A DNA stretch of 64,000 nt from Phycisphaeraceae bacterium (GCA_019636675.1 JAHBXC010000002.1:558001-622000); one strand, 5' to 3'; shown: positions 48,725-58,192, counted from the stretch's first letter. Notes: generated from the sequence alone by a model not told the origin. Program-made: numbers and translations.

Positions 48725-49510
48725 TTGCGGACGGCGATCATCAGCGACATCCACGGGAACGCCGAGGCACTGCGCACCGTCCTCCGCGATATCGATGAGA
48801 AGGGCGTCGACCGGATCATCTGTCTGGGCGACATCATCGGGTACGGCCCCGAGCCCCTCGAGTGCGTCGACCTCGTCGAGCAGCGTTGCGCGTGGTCCCT
48901 CCTGGGCAACCACGACTTCGGCGTGCTGTACGAGCCGACCAACTTCAACCCCGCCGCGGCGGCCGCCGCCTATTGGACGCGCGAGCAGTTCGACGCCGAG
49001 CCCGACGAGGCCAAGCGCACCCGGCGCTTCGCGTTCCTGGGGTCGCTGCGCGTCCGGGTCGTCGAGAAGGCCAACGGCGCGGGCTTCCCGATGCTCGCGG
49101 TCCACGGCTCGCCCCGTCGCCCGATCAACGAGTACATCTTCCCCGACGACGCGATGACGGCGCCCGACAAGATGAAGGCGGTGTTCGACCGGGTCGAACG
49201 CCTCGCGATCGTGGGGCATACGCACGTCCCCGGGGTGTTCACCGACGAGCCGGACTTCTATTCGCCCGGGGAGCTGGGCCGGTCGGTCTACTGCGTGAGC
49301 GAAGACGAGAAGGCGGTCGTGAATGTCGGGTCGGTGGGCCAGCCCCGCGACCACGACCCGCGCGCCAGCTATGTGATCATGCAGGGCGACGACGACCTGA
49401 CCCTGGAGTTCGTGCGCGTTGAGTACGATGTCGCGAAGACCGCGGAGAAGATCAAAAGCATCCCCCAGCTCGCGGATTGGCTGGGGGATCGTCTGTACGA
49501 GGGGCGCTGA
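48725..49510 (+). CDS. Calcineurin-like metallophosphoesterase (YfcE/MJ0936-like)
   Basis: The 261-residue protein has all metallophosphoesterase motifs in order: SDIHGN, GDIIGYGPEPLECV, GNHD, VHGSPR and GHTHVPG, which provide the dimetal site. The GDIIGYGP variant is typical of the YfcE/Ser-Thr-phosphatase-like subgroup; the substrate may be a phosphodiester or phosphoprotein. The start is TTG at 48725, with AGGGAGGG nine bases upstream; the conserved sequence begins at residue 3. It lies upstream of yidC, with 162 bp between them. Confidence 0.9.
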   Translation: MRTAIISDIHGNAEALRTVLRDIDEKGVDRIICLGDIIGYGPEPLECVDLVEQRCAWSLLGNHDFGVLYEPTNFNPAAAAAAYWTREQFDAEPDEAKRTRRFAFLGSLRVRVVEKANGAGFPMLAVHGSPRRPINEYIFPDDAMTAPDKMKAVFDRVERLAIVGHTHVPGVFTDEPDFYSPGELGRSVYCVSEDEKAVVNVGSVGQPRDHDPRASYVIMQGDDDLTLEFVRVEYDVAKTAEKIKSIPQLADWLGDRLYEGR

Positions 49511-49672
49511 GCGACCCGCGGCCGGGTTCCGTGAGTCCAGGGCGTGAGCAGGGGGGTTTGCGGCGCTATCTTTCCCGCTCTCGGCGGAGGCCTCCGCCTC
49601 CCCGATCCCGTCTTTGTGCTCTCCGACCCGGGCGCCCGTCGCCCGGCGGTCCGTCCGCTCGACTGATCCTCC

Positions 49673-51982
49673 ATGGCGACCAAACCCAACAAGGCCAAAC
49701 GCGCGCTCTTCACCGCCATCCTGCTGCTCGTCGCGACGGGCATCGTGGCGATCATCGCGATCGGGAGCATCCGGGGCTCCTCGGGCGCGCCGGCCCAGCA
49801 GGCGGACACGCCCGAGACACGCGCCACCGAGCTCACCGCCGGCGACTCGACAACGCCCTCCACCAGCACAGCGCGCGCCCCGACGCCCTCGCCCCAGACG
49901 CCCCCGACGCCCTCGCCCCAGACGCCCCCGGCGCCCCCGGAGTCCCCGACGCTCCCGTCGGCGCTCGAGGACGCTCCCGTGGCCTCGCAGACCGAGTCCC
50001 AGCCAGCGCCATCGACGCCGACGCCCACGCTTGGACAGATCACCGGGCTTCGCGCGAGGGTCTTCGACGCGCCGGCGCCCTTCGCGTCGCTCGGCGCGAT
50101 CGAGCCGGCCGGGCAGTGGAAGTACGACATCGCGTTCTCGCCCTACGGCGCCGGCGTCGAGTCGATCGTCTTCGCGGACTACTTCGAAGAAGTCAACCAG
50201 CAGAACCACTACGCCGTCCAGGAGCGCAAGAGCGCCGGCGGCGTCGCGGTGGTCTCGCTCGCGGCTGTGGGCGTGGAACTCTCGATCGGGGGCGAGGCGG
50301 GCGTGTTCGTCGACCTGCGCCGTCCTTCGACGCTGGGCACGATCTGGCGCGAGCTGTCTCCTGGCGAGTTCGAAGCGATCATCGAGGACGCCGAGGGCAA
50401 CCCGGTCGCGCGGGTTCACAAGAAGTACGAGCTGCGTCCCGGGTCGTTCGAGCTCGTGGTGCGCCAGCGTCTGGACAACCTGACGCAGCGCCCGATGCGA
50501 TACACCTGGTACCAGTACGGCCCACTGGACCTGCCGAAAGAGACCACCGGCTACAACCTGCCCACGCGCCGGTTCCGGTACGGGTTCCTGCTCTCGCGCC
50601 AGCGCGACCCGTCGCAGCAGGTCGTGCTCGCCGACACCAAGCTGCTGCCTCGCGAGAAGCTGATCGACCGTCAGGTGTTCGATCGCGAGCCCCTCTGGCC
50701 GCGCGACGAGGACCTGAAGAACCAGCGGACGCTGGCGTGGGTCGCGATGACTTCGCGCTATTTCGCGTTCGTGGTGCACGCGCCCATCGACCCCGACGAC
50801 GCGACGAACCCCGGGGTCAGCGTCGAGAAAGACTTCGACCTGGCGCGTCGCGTCGATCGCGTGGTGGTGGGCTTCAAGGGCGACCCGAACCAGTCGGTGG
50901 TGCTGCAGCTGACGAGCGCGCCGGGGGACATCCCGGCCGGCGGTTCGGCCGACATCTCGTTCGGCGCGTACGCCGGCCCGCTGAGCAAGCAGGTGATGCG
51001 TTCGGAGCCCATCGCCAACGCGCTGAACCTGCAGGACATGGTCATCCACAACATCGGCGGCATGTGCGCGCCGTGCACCTTCCAGTGGCTCACGCGCCCG
51101 CTCCTGTGGTTCCTGCGCATCGCGCACAACTACATCGTCTTCGACTGGGCGCTGGCGATCATCCTGCTGGTGCTCGTGGTGCGCACGATCCTGCACCCGA
51201 TCACGCGCCGCTCGCAGATCGCGATGACGCGCTTCGGCAAGCAGATGCAGGCCCTGGGCCCCAAGCAGCAGAAGCTCAAGGAAAAGTACAAGGACGACCC
51301 CAAGCGCCTCCAGCAGGAGGTCGCGAAGCTGATGAAGGAAGAGGGCGTCAACTTCACCGGAGCGCTCGGCTGCCTGCCCATGTTCCTCCAGACCCCGGTC
51401 TGGATCGCGCTCTACGCGATGCTCTACTTCGCCTACGAGCTTCGCCACCAGCCGGCGTTCTTCGGCGTCGTGCAGAAACTCACCAACGGGCAGTGGGCGT
51501 TCCTGGGCGACCTGTCGGCGCCGGATCACTTCATCGAGTTCGGGCGCGCCTTCAACGTGCCCCTCATCAGCGGGCTGATGGGCCCCATCACCGGGCTCAA
51601 CATCCTCCCGCTCGTGCTGGGCGTGGTGTTCTTCATCCAGCAGAAGTACCTCACCCCGCCCACCAGCGCGACGATGACGCCCGAGCAGCAGGCGCAGCAG
51701 AAGATCATCAAGGTCATGATGGTCATCATGTTCCCTGTCTTCGTGTTCAACGCGCCCAGCGGGCTGACGCTCTACTTCGTCACCAACTCCACGCTGGGCA
51801 TCCTCGAGAGCCGCTGGATCCGCGCCCACATCAACCAGCTCGACCTCGAGCCCAAGAAGCCGGCGTCGGCGGCGCCCGGACGCAAGCGCGTCGCCAACAC
51901 GGCCAAGCAGGGCATGGCCAACCCGTTCGCGAAGAAGCAGGACAAGAGCCAGCGCCGCTTCAAAGGCCGCGACGGGCGCTGA
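49673..51982 (+). CDS. yidC: Membrane protein insertase YidC
   Basis: YidC inserts and folds inner-membrane proteins. The 769-residue protein has TM1 at residues about 11-35, a Pro/Thr/Ser-rich linker (about 55-120), a large periplasmic domain with YTWYQYGPLDLPKE and the C-terminal insertase core: VRTILHP with the groove Arg, KYKDDPKRLQQEVAKLMKEE, GCLPMFLQTPVWIALYAMLY, and FPVFVFNAPSGLTLYFVTN. A basic tail ends the protein. It is much longer than E. coli YidC (about 550) because of the linker and periplasmic domain. It is followed nine bases later by mnmE, a conserved pairing; rpmH and rnpA are absent. Confidence 0.96.
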   Translation: MATKPNKAKRALFTAILLLVATGIVAIIAIGSIRGSSGAPAQQADTPETRATELTAGDSTTPSTSTARAPTPSPQTPPTPSPQTPPAPPESPTLPSALEDAPVASQTESQPAPSTPTPTLGQITGLRARVFDAPAPFASLGAIEPAGQWKYDIAFSPYGAGVESIVFADYFEEVNQQNHYAVQERKSAGGVAVVSLAAVGVELSIGGEAGVFVDLRRPSTLGTIWRELSPGEFEAIIEDAEGNPVARVHKKYELRPGSFELVVRQRLDNLTQRPMRYTWYQYGPLDLPKETTGYNLPTRRFRYGFLLSRQRDPSQQVVLADTKLLPREKLIDRQVFDREPLWPRDEDLKNQRTLAWVAMTSRYFAFVVHAPIDPDDATNPGVSVEKDFDLARRVDRVVVGFKGDPNQSVVLQLTSAPGDIPAGGSADISFGAYAGPLSKQVMRSEPIANALNLQDMVIHNIGGMCAPCTFQWLTRPLLWFLRIAHNYIVFDWALAIILLVLVVRTILHPITRRSQIAMTRFGKQMQALGPKQQKLKEKYKDDPKRLQQEVAKLMKEEGVNFTGALGCLPMFLQTPVWIALYAMLYFAYELRHQPAFFGVVQKLTNGQWAFLGDLSAPDHFIEFGRAFNVPLISGLMGPITGLNILPLVLGVVFFIQQKYLTPPTSATMTPEQQAQQKIIKVMMVIMFPVFVFNAPSGLTLYFVTNSTLGILESRWIRAHINQLDLEPKKPASAAPGRKRVANTAKQGMANPFAKKQDKSQRRFKGRDGR
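49881..49928 (+). repeat. Two-copy 24-bp tandem repeat in the yidC linker
   Basis: Bases 49881-49904 and 49905-49928 are identical, each encoding TPSPQTPP-type residues. This suggests recent slippage in the Pro-rich linker of YidC. Confidence 0.8.
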
Positions 51983-51991
51983 GCAACCCCG

Positions 51992-53407
51992 ATGCGCGCC
52001 GGCGACACCATCGTCGCGATCGCGTCCGGGCAGGGGGCGTCGGCGCGCGCCATTGTGCGCGTCTCGGGGCCCTCCACGACCGGCGCGCTTGGCACGATCC
52101 TCTCGCCCGACCCGAGCCGCATGCCTGCCTGCGCGCGCGCCGTGCGCCTCACGCTCGCGCCGTTCGACGCCGGCGCGAGCCCGGTCTCGCTGCCTGCGCT
52201 GCTGATCCTCTGGCGCTCGCCGCGCTCGTACACGCGTGAGGACTGCGCCGAGCTGCTCGTCCCCGGGAACCCGTCGCTGGTCGAGCGCGTCGTCGCGGCG
52301 CTGTGCGCGCACGAGGGCGTGCGCCCCGCCGAGCCGGGCGAGTTCACCGCGAGGGCGTACCTCCACGGCGGGATGTCGCTCGATCGCGCCGAGGGCGTTG
52401 CCGCCCTCATCGCCGCCGGGGGCGAGTCGGCGCGGCGCGCCGCCGAGCGACTGCTCTCGGGCGAGACCGGCGCCGCGATGCGCGCCTGGCGCGACGAGGT
52501 CGCCTCGCTGCTCGCGCTGGTCGAGGCCGGGATCGATTTCACCGATCAGGAGGATGTCATCGCGATCGCGCCCGGCGCGCTCTCGGCGCGACTCTCGGCG
52601 CTCGGCGCGCAGATCGAACAGGCCGCCGGCGCGCGCGCGAGCCGGGAATCACGCACGGGCCGCGCTCGCGTCGCGCTGGTCGGCCCGCCCAACGCCGGTA
52701 AATCGACGCTGTTCAACGCGCTGCTCGGGCGGCGCCGCGCCGTCGTCAGCGAGCGCCCGGGCTCGACGCGCGACGCGATCGTCGAGCCGTTGCAGGCCGG
52801 CGCGCCCGGGCTGCCGGAGTCCTCCGTCGATCTGGTCGACCTCGCCGGGCTCGACGAGGCGCTCGCCCGGCGCTCCCCGGTCGACGCGCTCTCTCGCCGC
52901 GCCGCGATGGACGAGATCGCGCGGGCCGACGCGATCGTCCTGTGCGACCCGCTCGGGCGGTTCGAACGCGCCGAGTGGTTTCCTCCGGGGATCGACCTCG
53001 CGTCGCGACCGACGCTGCGCGTGCGCACGAAGGCCGACCAGCCGGTCGTGCCGGGGGCGCCGGGGGCGCCGGGGGCGTCGTCCGACGCCGGGGCGCTCGC
53101 GGTGTGCGCGATCGACGGGCACAACCTCGGCGCGCTGCGCGTCGCGATCGCCGACGCGGCGTACGCCCGGGCCGACGACGGGTCGTCGGACCTGATCCCT
53201 CGTCACCGGCTCGCGGCGCACGACGCGCACGACGCGCTGCGCGAGGCGCTCGGCCTCGTGGACCCCGGCGCCCGGGCCCTGCGCGACGCGGAGCTCGTCG
53301 CCGACGCGCTGCGGCGCGCGCTGGATTCGCTGGGCGACGCGGTGGGGGACATCACGCCCGACGAGGTGCTCGGGCGGATCTTCAGCTCGTTCTGTGTTGG
53401 CAAGTGA
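51992..53407 (+). CDS. mnmE: tRNA modification GTPase MnmE (divergent G3/G4 motifs)
   Basis: MnmE with MnmG modifies U34 of certain tRNAs. The 471-residue protein has the N-terminal THF-binding domain ([20 protein letters not shown]), helical domain ([20 protein letters not shown]), a G domain with G1 [12 protein letters not shown], and the hallmark C-terminus [10 protein letters not shown]3 reads DLAGL rather than DTAGL and G4 reads TKAD rather than NKxD, so nucleotide handling may differ. The G domain also contains a short Pro/Gly/Ala insert ([14 protein letters not shown]). It lies nine bases after yidC. Confidence 0.94.
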   Translation: MRAGDTIVAIASGQGASARAIVRVSGPSTTGALGTILSPDPSRMPACARAVRLTLAPFDAGASPVSLPALLILWRSPRSYTREDCAELLVPGNPSLVERVVAALCAHEGVRPAEPGEFTARAYLHGGMSLDRAEGVAALIAAGGESARRAAERLLSGETGAAMRAWRDEVASLLALVEAGIDFTDQEDVIAIAPGALSARLSALGAQIEQAAGARASRESRTGRARVALVGPPNAGKSTLFNALLGRRRAVVSERPGSTRDAIVEPLQAGAPGLPESSVDLVDLAGLDEALARRSPVDALSRRAAMDEIARADAIVLCDPLGRFERAEWFPPGIDLASRPTLRVRTKADQPVVPGAPGAPGASSDAGALAVCAIDGHNLGALRVAIADAAYARADDGSSDLIPRHRLAAHDAHDALREALGLVDPGARALRDAELVADALRRALDSLGDAVGDITPDEVLGRIFSSFCVGK

Positions 53408-53414
53408 CGGCGCG

Positions 53415-53909
53415 TCAGCCCGCGAGCAGGTCGAGGCGCGCGCAGCACGACTCGAGGAAGCGGTCGAGGTACCCCTCGAGGAACCGGTCGACGGCGCCGG
53501 CGGTGGTCGCGTGGTCGACGCCCCAGCACGCCGCCTGAAGGTCGGCGCCGTCGAGGTCCATCTGCACGATGAGCTTGCGGTCGATCGTGAAGACGCTGGG
53601 CACGCGCGACGCGAGGTGCGCGCTCAGCGCGTTCTCTTCGGGCGGGCCGACGCTGATCGTCGGCTGGCGGCGCAGCTCGGGGTTGTTCAGCCACCAGACA
53701 TCTGAGCAGACGACCGCTTCGAGGTCGCGCGTCCCCGGGGCGGCGTCCTCGTCGTCGTCGAGCTCGACCGCCTGCCAGGCCAGGATGTGCTCGCGGATGT
53801 GATAGGCGAGGGGTCGCGAGTGGCGCTCCGCCTCGACCGTGACGCCCGTCACGAGCAGGATCATGCTCGGGGTCCGCAGGGTCAGTTTCGGCTCGGGGTG
53901 CTCGTTCAT
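53415..53909 (-). CDS. Hypothetical protein
   Basis: The 164-residue protein belongs to no family I recognise. It contains PKLTLRTPSMILLVTGVTVE near the start, an acidic stretch ELDDDEDAAPGTRDLEAVV, and DRFLEGYLDRFLESCCARL at the C-terminus. The ATG at 53909 overlaps the upstream membrane-protein stop by four bases (ATGA), so both are probably real and coupled. Its stop converges on mnmE with 7 bp between. Confidence 0.65.
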   Translation of the reverse strand: MNEHPEPKLTLRTPSMILLVTGVTVEAERHSRPLAYHIREHILAWQAVELDDDEDAAPGTRDLEAVVCSDVWWLNNPELRRQPTISVGPPEENALSAHLASRVPSVFTIDRKLIVQMDLDGADLQAACWGVDHATTAGAVDRFLEGYLDRFLESCCARLDLLAG

Positions 53910-54190
53910 GCGGCGTCCTTTGATCCTTTCCGGGTCAGGTCCTCGCGCAGCGCGTCGAGGCCCTTTTCTCGCAGCAGCCGGAGTTGGCGCTCGTTCTCTT
54001 CGAGGCGCCGTCGCGTGCGCCGCCCGCTCCTCGCGCCGATCAGGATCGAGAGCACGATCACGCCCAGGCACGCCAGCAGCGCGCTGCGATAGGACGCGTC
54101 CAGCCCGCCCCACATCCACAGCACGCCCATCGCGACGACGGCGGCGGGCGTCGCGTAGATCCGCGCCTGGCTCCTGCGAGAACGGCTCAC
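53906..54190 (-). CDS. Small membrane protein with C-terminal coiled coil
   Basis: The 94-residue protein has two hydrophobic segments (residues about 11-29 and 35-52) followed by a charged, probably coiled-coil tail (RTRRRLEENERQLRLLREKG). It overlaps the downstream hypothetical gene by four bases and is divergent from the histidine kinase gene with 77 bp between the starts. The function is unknown; the tail may bind the partner protein. Confidence 0.65.
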   Translation of the reverse strand: MSRSRRSQARIYATPAAVVAMGVLWMWGGLDASYRSALLACLGVIVLSILIGARSGRRTRRRLEENERQLRLLREKGLDALREDLTRKGSKDAA

Positions 54191-54267
54191 CGGGCCTCTA
54201 TCGGCACGAGCGGGCCCCGGGCTCGCGTCCGACTGGCTTTCCGCCCGGCGCCGGCGCAGGATGTGTC

Positions 54268-55917
54268 GTGCGAGAACGACCCCCAGCCGAGCCGACCCCG
54301 GAGGGTCAGTGGCCCGTCGACGCCGAGCGTCGGGCCGGGCGCCTGCGCGCCCTCCTGGGCTCGATGCGCATCCGCAAGAAGATGATCATCCTCCACACCG
54401 GGTTCTCGCTCACCCTGGCGCTGGTGCTGCTGCTCTCGCTGCGACCGGCGATCCGCGAGGTCGTGCAGGCCGCGGAGCGCCAGACCTGCCTGGCCGCCCT
54501 CGACATGCTCTCGCTCGACCCCACGCTCGCCCTGCGCGCCGCGCCCGAGCACGTCGAGCTGCGCGTGGGATCGGAAGAGGAACTGGGCCTGTCGTCGCGC
54601 CAGGCGCGCCTGGCGCGCGAGGCGGACGGCCTGCCCGTGTTCATCCACGGCGAGGTCACCCCTCAGCGCGTCGTGCGCCACGACGCGGCGCGCGACATCT
54701 TCCTGCTCGTGTCCGCCAACGCCGCCGCCGCCAAGGCGTCGGTGATCAAGCTGTACCTCTTCCTGACGGCTGCCCTGCTGGGCGTGTACTTCCTCATCGC
54801 GCTCTCGCTCGAGCTGGTGGTGCTGCCCCGGCAGGTGTACGAGCCGATCCGGGCGCTGCTGCGCGCCGACCTCGCGGTGCAGGAGGGGCGGCGCGCCGAC
54901 GAGCTGATCGCGTCGAGCGAGATGCCCTCCGACGAGCTGGGCGAGATCATGCGATCTCGCAACGAATCGATCGTGCGCCTGCGCCGTCAGGAGAGCGCGC
55001 TCAACGACGCGCTGGAGCGAATCGAGAGCATCGCGGTCGAGCTGAAACGCAAGAACCACCTGCTCGAGACGGCGCGCCGGAACCTCGCCGATCAGGACCG
55101 TCTCGCGAGTCTGGGCATGATGTCGGCCGGCATCGCGCATGAGCTCAACACGCCCCTGGCGGTGCTCAAGGGGCAGGTCGAGCGGATCGCCTCCGAGCCG
55201 CAGCGGGGCGTGCCCGAGGCGCAGGCGCAGCTCATGCTGCGCGTCGTGCGCCGGCTGGAGCGCCTGAGCGAGAGCCTGCTCGACTTCGCGCGCGTCCGGC
55301 CCCCGGCGCGCGAAGCGGTCGCCATCCGCGCGCTCGTCGACGAATCGTGGACCCTCGTGCGCCTCGACCGCGAGTCGCGCGACATCGAGCTCCGCAACCT
55401 CGTGCCCGACACCGTCACCGTCACCGGCGACCCCGACCGGCTCGGGCAGGTCTTCGTCAACCTGCTGCGCAACGCCGCCGACGCGATGGACGGGCGCGGC
55501 GAGATCAGCGTCGCCGCCGAGCAGACGGTGCGCGAGGGGCGCCGGTGGACCTCGCTGCGCATTCAGGACCAGGGGCCCGGCATCCCGGCCGAGGTCCTCT
55601 CGCGCCTCTTCGAGCCCTTCGTCACCACGCGGCTCGACTCCAAGGGAACCGGGCTGGGCCTCGCGGTGTCCGAAGGGATCATCCGCGAGCACGGCGGGCT
55701 CGTGCTCGCCAGGAACCTCGCCGACGCGACCGGCAGAACCGGCGCCGAGTTCGAGATCATGCTCCCGGACGACCCGCCCGCGCCCTCCGTCGCCCCGGCG
55801 AACCCGCCGGCCCCTGGAACCCCGGGCGACGCTCCCCCGAACAGCCCGACGGTTGCGTCGCGCGGCGCTCCCGGCGAAGATGAAGCGTCCCATCCCACGC
55901 GAACCGAGGCCGAGTGA
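54268..55917 (+). CDS. Membrane sensor histidine kinase
   Basis: The 549-residue protein has TM1 at residues about 40-60 (MIILHTGFSLTLALVLLLSL), an extracytoplasmic sensor segment of roughly 100 residues, TM2 about 165-190, a helical region, then DHp and ATPase domains: the H-box GIAHELNTPLAVLKGQ with phospho-acceptor His, N-box NLLRNAADAMDG, G1 DQGPGIP and G2 GTGLGLAVSEG. The C-terminus has a Pro-rich tail of about 50 residues. A GTG at 54268 with AGGA upstream was taken as start; the ATG at 54364 is equally possible. It overlaps the response regulator by four bases (GTGA). Confidence 0.9.
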   Translation: MRERPPAEPTPEGQWPVDAERRAGRLRALLGSMRIRKKMIILHTGFSLTLALVLLLSLRPAIREVVQAAERQTCLAALDMLSLDPTLALRAAPEHVELRVGSEEELGLSSRQARLAREADGLPVFIHGEVTPQRVVRHDAARDIFLLVSANAAAAKASVIKLYLFLTAALLGVYFLIALSLELVVLPRQVYEPIRALLRADLAVQEGRRADELIASSEMPSDELGEIMRSRNESIVRLRRQESALNDALERIESIAVELKRKNHLLETARRNLADQDRLASLGMMSAGIAHELNTPLAVLKGQVERIASEPQRGVPEAQAQLMLRVVRRLERLSESLLDFARVRPPAREAVAIRALVDESWTLVRLDRESRDIELRNLVPDTVTVTGDPDRLGQVFVNLLRNAADAMDGRGEISVAAEQTVREGRRWTSLRIQDQGPGIPAEVLSRLFEPFVTTRLDSKGTGLGLAVSEGIIREHGGLVLARNLADATGRTGAEFEIMLPDDPPAPSVAPANPPAPGTPGDAPPNSPTVASRGAPGEDEASHPTRTEAE

Positions 55918-56579
55918 AAAGCCCCCCAGACCGCAAGCACGACGCCCCGGAGACGGGCCAGCCGCACCAGCCCCCGATGCCGGCGCTGTCGATCGTCTCG
56001 CTCGACGACGACCCCGACTTCCGCGAGTTCATCACGTCCACGCTGGAATCCGAGGGGCACGAGGTCCGCGCGGTCTCGACGCCCGACGAGTGTTTCGCCG
56101 CGATCGAGGCGCGCACGCCCGACGCGCTGCTGCTGGACATCAAGATGGGCCGCTATTCCGGCGAGGCGGTCCTCCTCGAGATCCGCAAGCGATGGCCGAA
56201 ACTCTGCGTGATCGTCGTGACGGGGTACCCCTCGCTCGAGACGATGCGCCACACCTTCAAGCAGGATGTCTACGACTACCTCGAGAAGCCCTTCTCGCTC
56301 GACGAGTTGCGCGCCGTGCTCCGGGGCGCCGCCACCGAGTTCAACCTCGGGGGGCGCCCCCAGGACCGCCTGCGCCAGGAGTTGGGGCGCCAGATCCGCA
56401 TGGCGCGCACGCAGCGGGGGTGGACGCTCAAAGAGCTCTCCGAGCATTCCACGGTCAGCGTCAGCCAGCTCTCCAGCATCGAGCGCGGCGCCCACCTGCC
56501 CAGCCTGGAGTCGCTTCTGGCGATCTCCGAGGCCCTCGATGTCTCCCCCAGCCAGTGGCTGTCGGAGGCGGGATTCTGA
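55914..56579 (+). CDS. Response regulator with C-terminal XRE-type HTH domain
   Basis: The 221-residue protein has a receiver domain at residues about 24-145: acidic pocket SLDDDPDF, phospho-acceptor Asp in ALLLDIKMGRYSG, VVTGYPSL and the switch Lys in YLEKPFSLDE. The C-terminal 65 residues are an HTH of the Cro/CI-XRE type: GRQIRMARTQRGWTLKELSE, STVSVSQLSSIERGAHLPSL, AISEALDVSPSQWL. Response regulators usually end in winged-helix, LuxR or Fis domains, so REC-XRE is unusual. The GTG start overlaps the kinase stop. A 60-base tail after the stop contains no evident gene. Confidence 0.88.
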   Translation: MKSPPDRKHDAPETGQPHQPPMPALSIVSLDDDPDFREFITSTLESEGHEVRAVSTPDECFAAIEARTPDALLLDIKMGRYSGEAVLLEIRKRWPKLCVIVVTGYPSLETMRHTFKQDVYDYLEKPFSLDELRAVLRGAATEFNLGGRPQDRLRQELGRQIRMARTQRGWTLKELSEHSTVSVSQLSSIERGAHLPSLESLLAISEALDVSPSQWLSEAGF

Positions 56580-56830
56580 CGCCCCGGCCCGGTTCCGGGA
56601 TTAGACCCGACATGCGCCGCTGGGCGCCCCTCGCCTACGACCGCGACTGGCGACTCCCGGGCCCCGCTGGGAACTGATCGCTATTGGGAGGCGTGGCACG
56701 ACTGCGGGGGATGCTACTAAGCACGCGGAAAGGTTCGATCACAGCTATGGTGGTCTGCGACACGCTGTCCGGATGCTATTGGCACATGCACTGTGACGCA
56801 CAACCTGCGCATATACGCTCCAAAGCGACT

Positions 56831-56852
56831 AAAAAAGCCCCAGATAGGGGCT
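56831..56852 (-). terminator. Rho-independent terminator of the dockerin-repeat gene
   Basis: On the minus strand AGCCCC and GGGGCT form a 6-bp stem with a 5-nt loop (plus 56836-56852), followed by a T6 run (plus A6 at 56831-56836). It lies 27 bases after the stop of the gene at 56879. It is the only classical AT-rich terminator of the area. Confidence 0.75.
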
Positions 56853-56878
56853 GGTTAGCTGCTGTGATGATCGGGTGT

Positions 56879-58141
56879 TTACAAATTAGAGTTGACGATG
56901 TTCAGATCAGTGAAATTCACTGTTCCGTCGCAGTTCAGATCGCCACTAAGTCCGATCCCACTCTGACCGAGCTGCGACAGAACGGTATTGAGGTCCGCAA
57001 AGTTCACGACGCCGTCGCCATTGGTGTCACCTTCCACAAAGAGTGAAAGGAACTCCGCTTCGTCGATGACATCAATCACCCCGTCGAGATTCCAGTCGAA
57101 GGCGATGTCATAGTCCGTGTCACCGTACGCGCTTCCGAAGGCGTTGTAGAAGGCGACTTTGTCACAAGCATCGATCCACCCATTGTTGTTGACATCAGCG
57201 AAGTCTGCAGACTTGATGCCAGCACCAAGAGCAGCTGCGAGCAGCGCCACATCAGCCGCATCATTCACGCCGTCGCCGTTGAAATCAAAATTTTCATCAA
57301 AGGCCCATGTCTGCGCGACGATCGCGGCTTCAAAGATCGCCAGGTCAGATTCCGTAACCCGGTTGTCGCCATCCAAGTCATTGCGCAGGCTGTCGAAATA
57401 AAAGAGTGAGATGTTGGTCGTGACGACGCCCGGCGAGATGGAGGTGGAGACAGTGTAGTCAGATGAACCAACGGATGGCGTAAATCCGATCGTGTCGAAG
57501 ATCTGATTCCCGCCGACGATCGCCAGCTTCAGGCCGCGTACGTCGATCGAACTGGGCGAGAGTGTGATGGCGATTGCGGTAAAGAACTCGCGAAAATCAG
57601 CTGTACCAGTGAAAGCTGCCGTCGAATACGGGTCATACTTCACGGTCGCGATGCTTGTGGTGGACGCGCCGAAAGTATATTCGAGTGAAGCAGAGACGAC
57701 TCCGGAGTAGAACTCAATCCTATTGGCGCAGGACGCAGGCGGGACGAAGCACCCCGCTGCGACATTAGTGGAGCTGGCCGAAGTGAGAAGGTTGGTGCTT
57801 GAAACAGATGGCCGGAAACGCGCGAGAGACTGGGCAAGGCCATCGACGTTGCCAATTGCCTGGATGATGGGGTCTGTAGACGAAGAAGTAAAATCCGTAT
57901 CGGGCCCAAAGAACGTGAGCGGGACCGAATCACACAAGACAAAGGAAGTTTCGTTTGCCGTGACAACACCGACCCAAGACGTGATCGACGAAGGGTCAGA
58001 AAAATAATGCGTGATCAGAAACGATGAATTTGATGAGGAAGAAGAGCTGCAACTTCCGGGACTTCCGGCGCTTGCCAGAGGGGGGGCGGTGAAAATCCCC
58101 AAAGTCGAGACGGCAAGCAAGGCGATGCGAATTCTAAGCAT
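56879..58141 (-). CDS. Secreted protein with multiple dockerin-type calcium repeats, low-GC
   Basis: The 420-residue protein has a signal peptide ending APPLASAGS, a Ser-rich stretch, a beta-rich domain (residues about 45-255), and then several EF-hand-like Ca loops: DLDGDNRVTESDLAIFE, DFNGDGVNDAADVALL, DVNNNGWIDACDKVAFYN, DWNLDGVIDVIDEAEFL, DTNGDGVVNFADLNTVLSQL and DLNCDGTVNFTDLNIVNSNL. The last two match the tails at 23303 and 24938. AAGGA lies eight bases before the ATG. Its base composition is visibly AT-richer than the window, suggesting horizontal acquisition or a relic island. It has its own terminator. Confidence 0.75.
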   Translation of the reverse strand: MLRIRIALLAVSTLGIFTAPPLASAGSPGSCSSSSSSNSSFLITHYFSDPSSITSWVGVVTANETSFVLCDSVPLTFFGPDTDFTSSSTDPIIQAIGNVDGLAQSLARFRPSVSSTNLLTSASSTNVAAGCFVPPASCANRIEFYSGVVSASLEYTFGASTTSIATVKYDPYSTAAFTGTADFREFFTAIAITLSPSSIDVRGLKLAIVGGNQIFDTIGFTPSVGSSDYTVSTSISPGVVTTNISLFYFDSLRNDLDGDNRVTESDLAIFEAAIVAQTWAFDENFDFNGDGVNDAADVALLAAALGAGIKSADFADVNNNGWIDACDKVAFYNAFGSAYGDTDYDIAFDWNLDGVIDVIDEAEFLSLFVEGDTNGDGVVNFADLNTVLSQLGQSGIGLSGDLNCDGTVNFTDLNIVNSNL

Positions 58142-58170
58142 TGGTGAATTCCTTCTTAAAATGCGATTGC

Positions 58171-58192
58171 TTCAATACAAACAAGTATTGAA
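58171..58192. promoter_or_regulatory. Perfect inverted repeat upstream of the dockerin-repeat gene
   Basis: TTCAATAC (58171-58178) and GTATTGAA (58185-58192) are exact reverse complements with 6 nt between. It lies about 30 bases upstream of the minus-strand ATG at 58141, where an operator or leader hairpin would be expected. Confidence 0.45.

Noticed and set aside
48416..52366. Minus-strand extension of the second clpP gene to over 1500 residues
   Set aside because: The extra part is antisense to the phosphoesterase, yidC and mnmE genes. ClpP homology begins only at 48415.
56684..57046. 120-residue plus-strand frame in the AT-richer island
   Set aside because: It runs antisense over the dockerin repeats of the minus-strand gene and its own residues show no domain.
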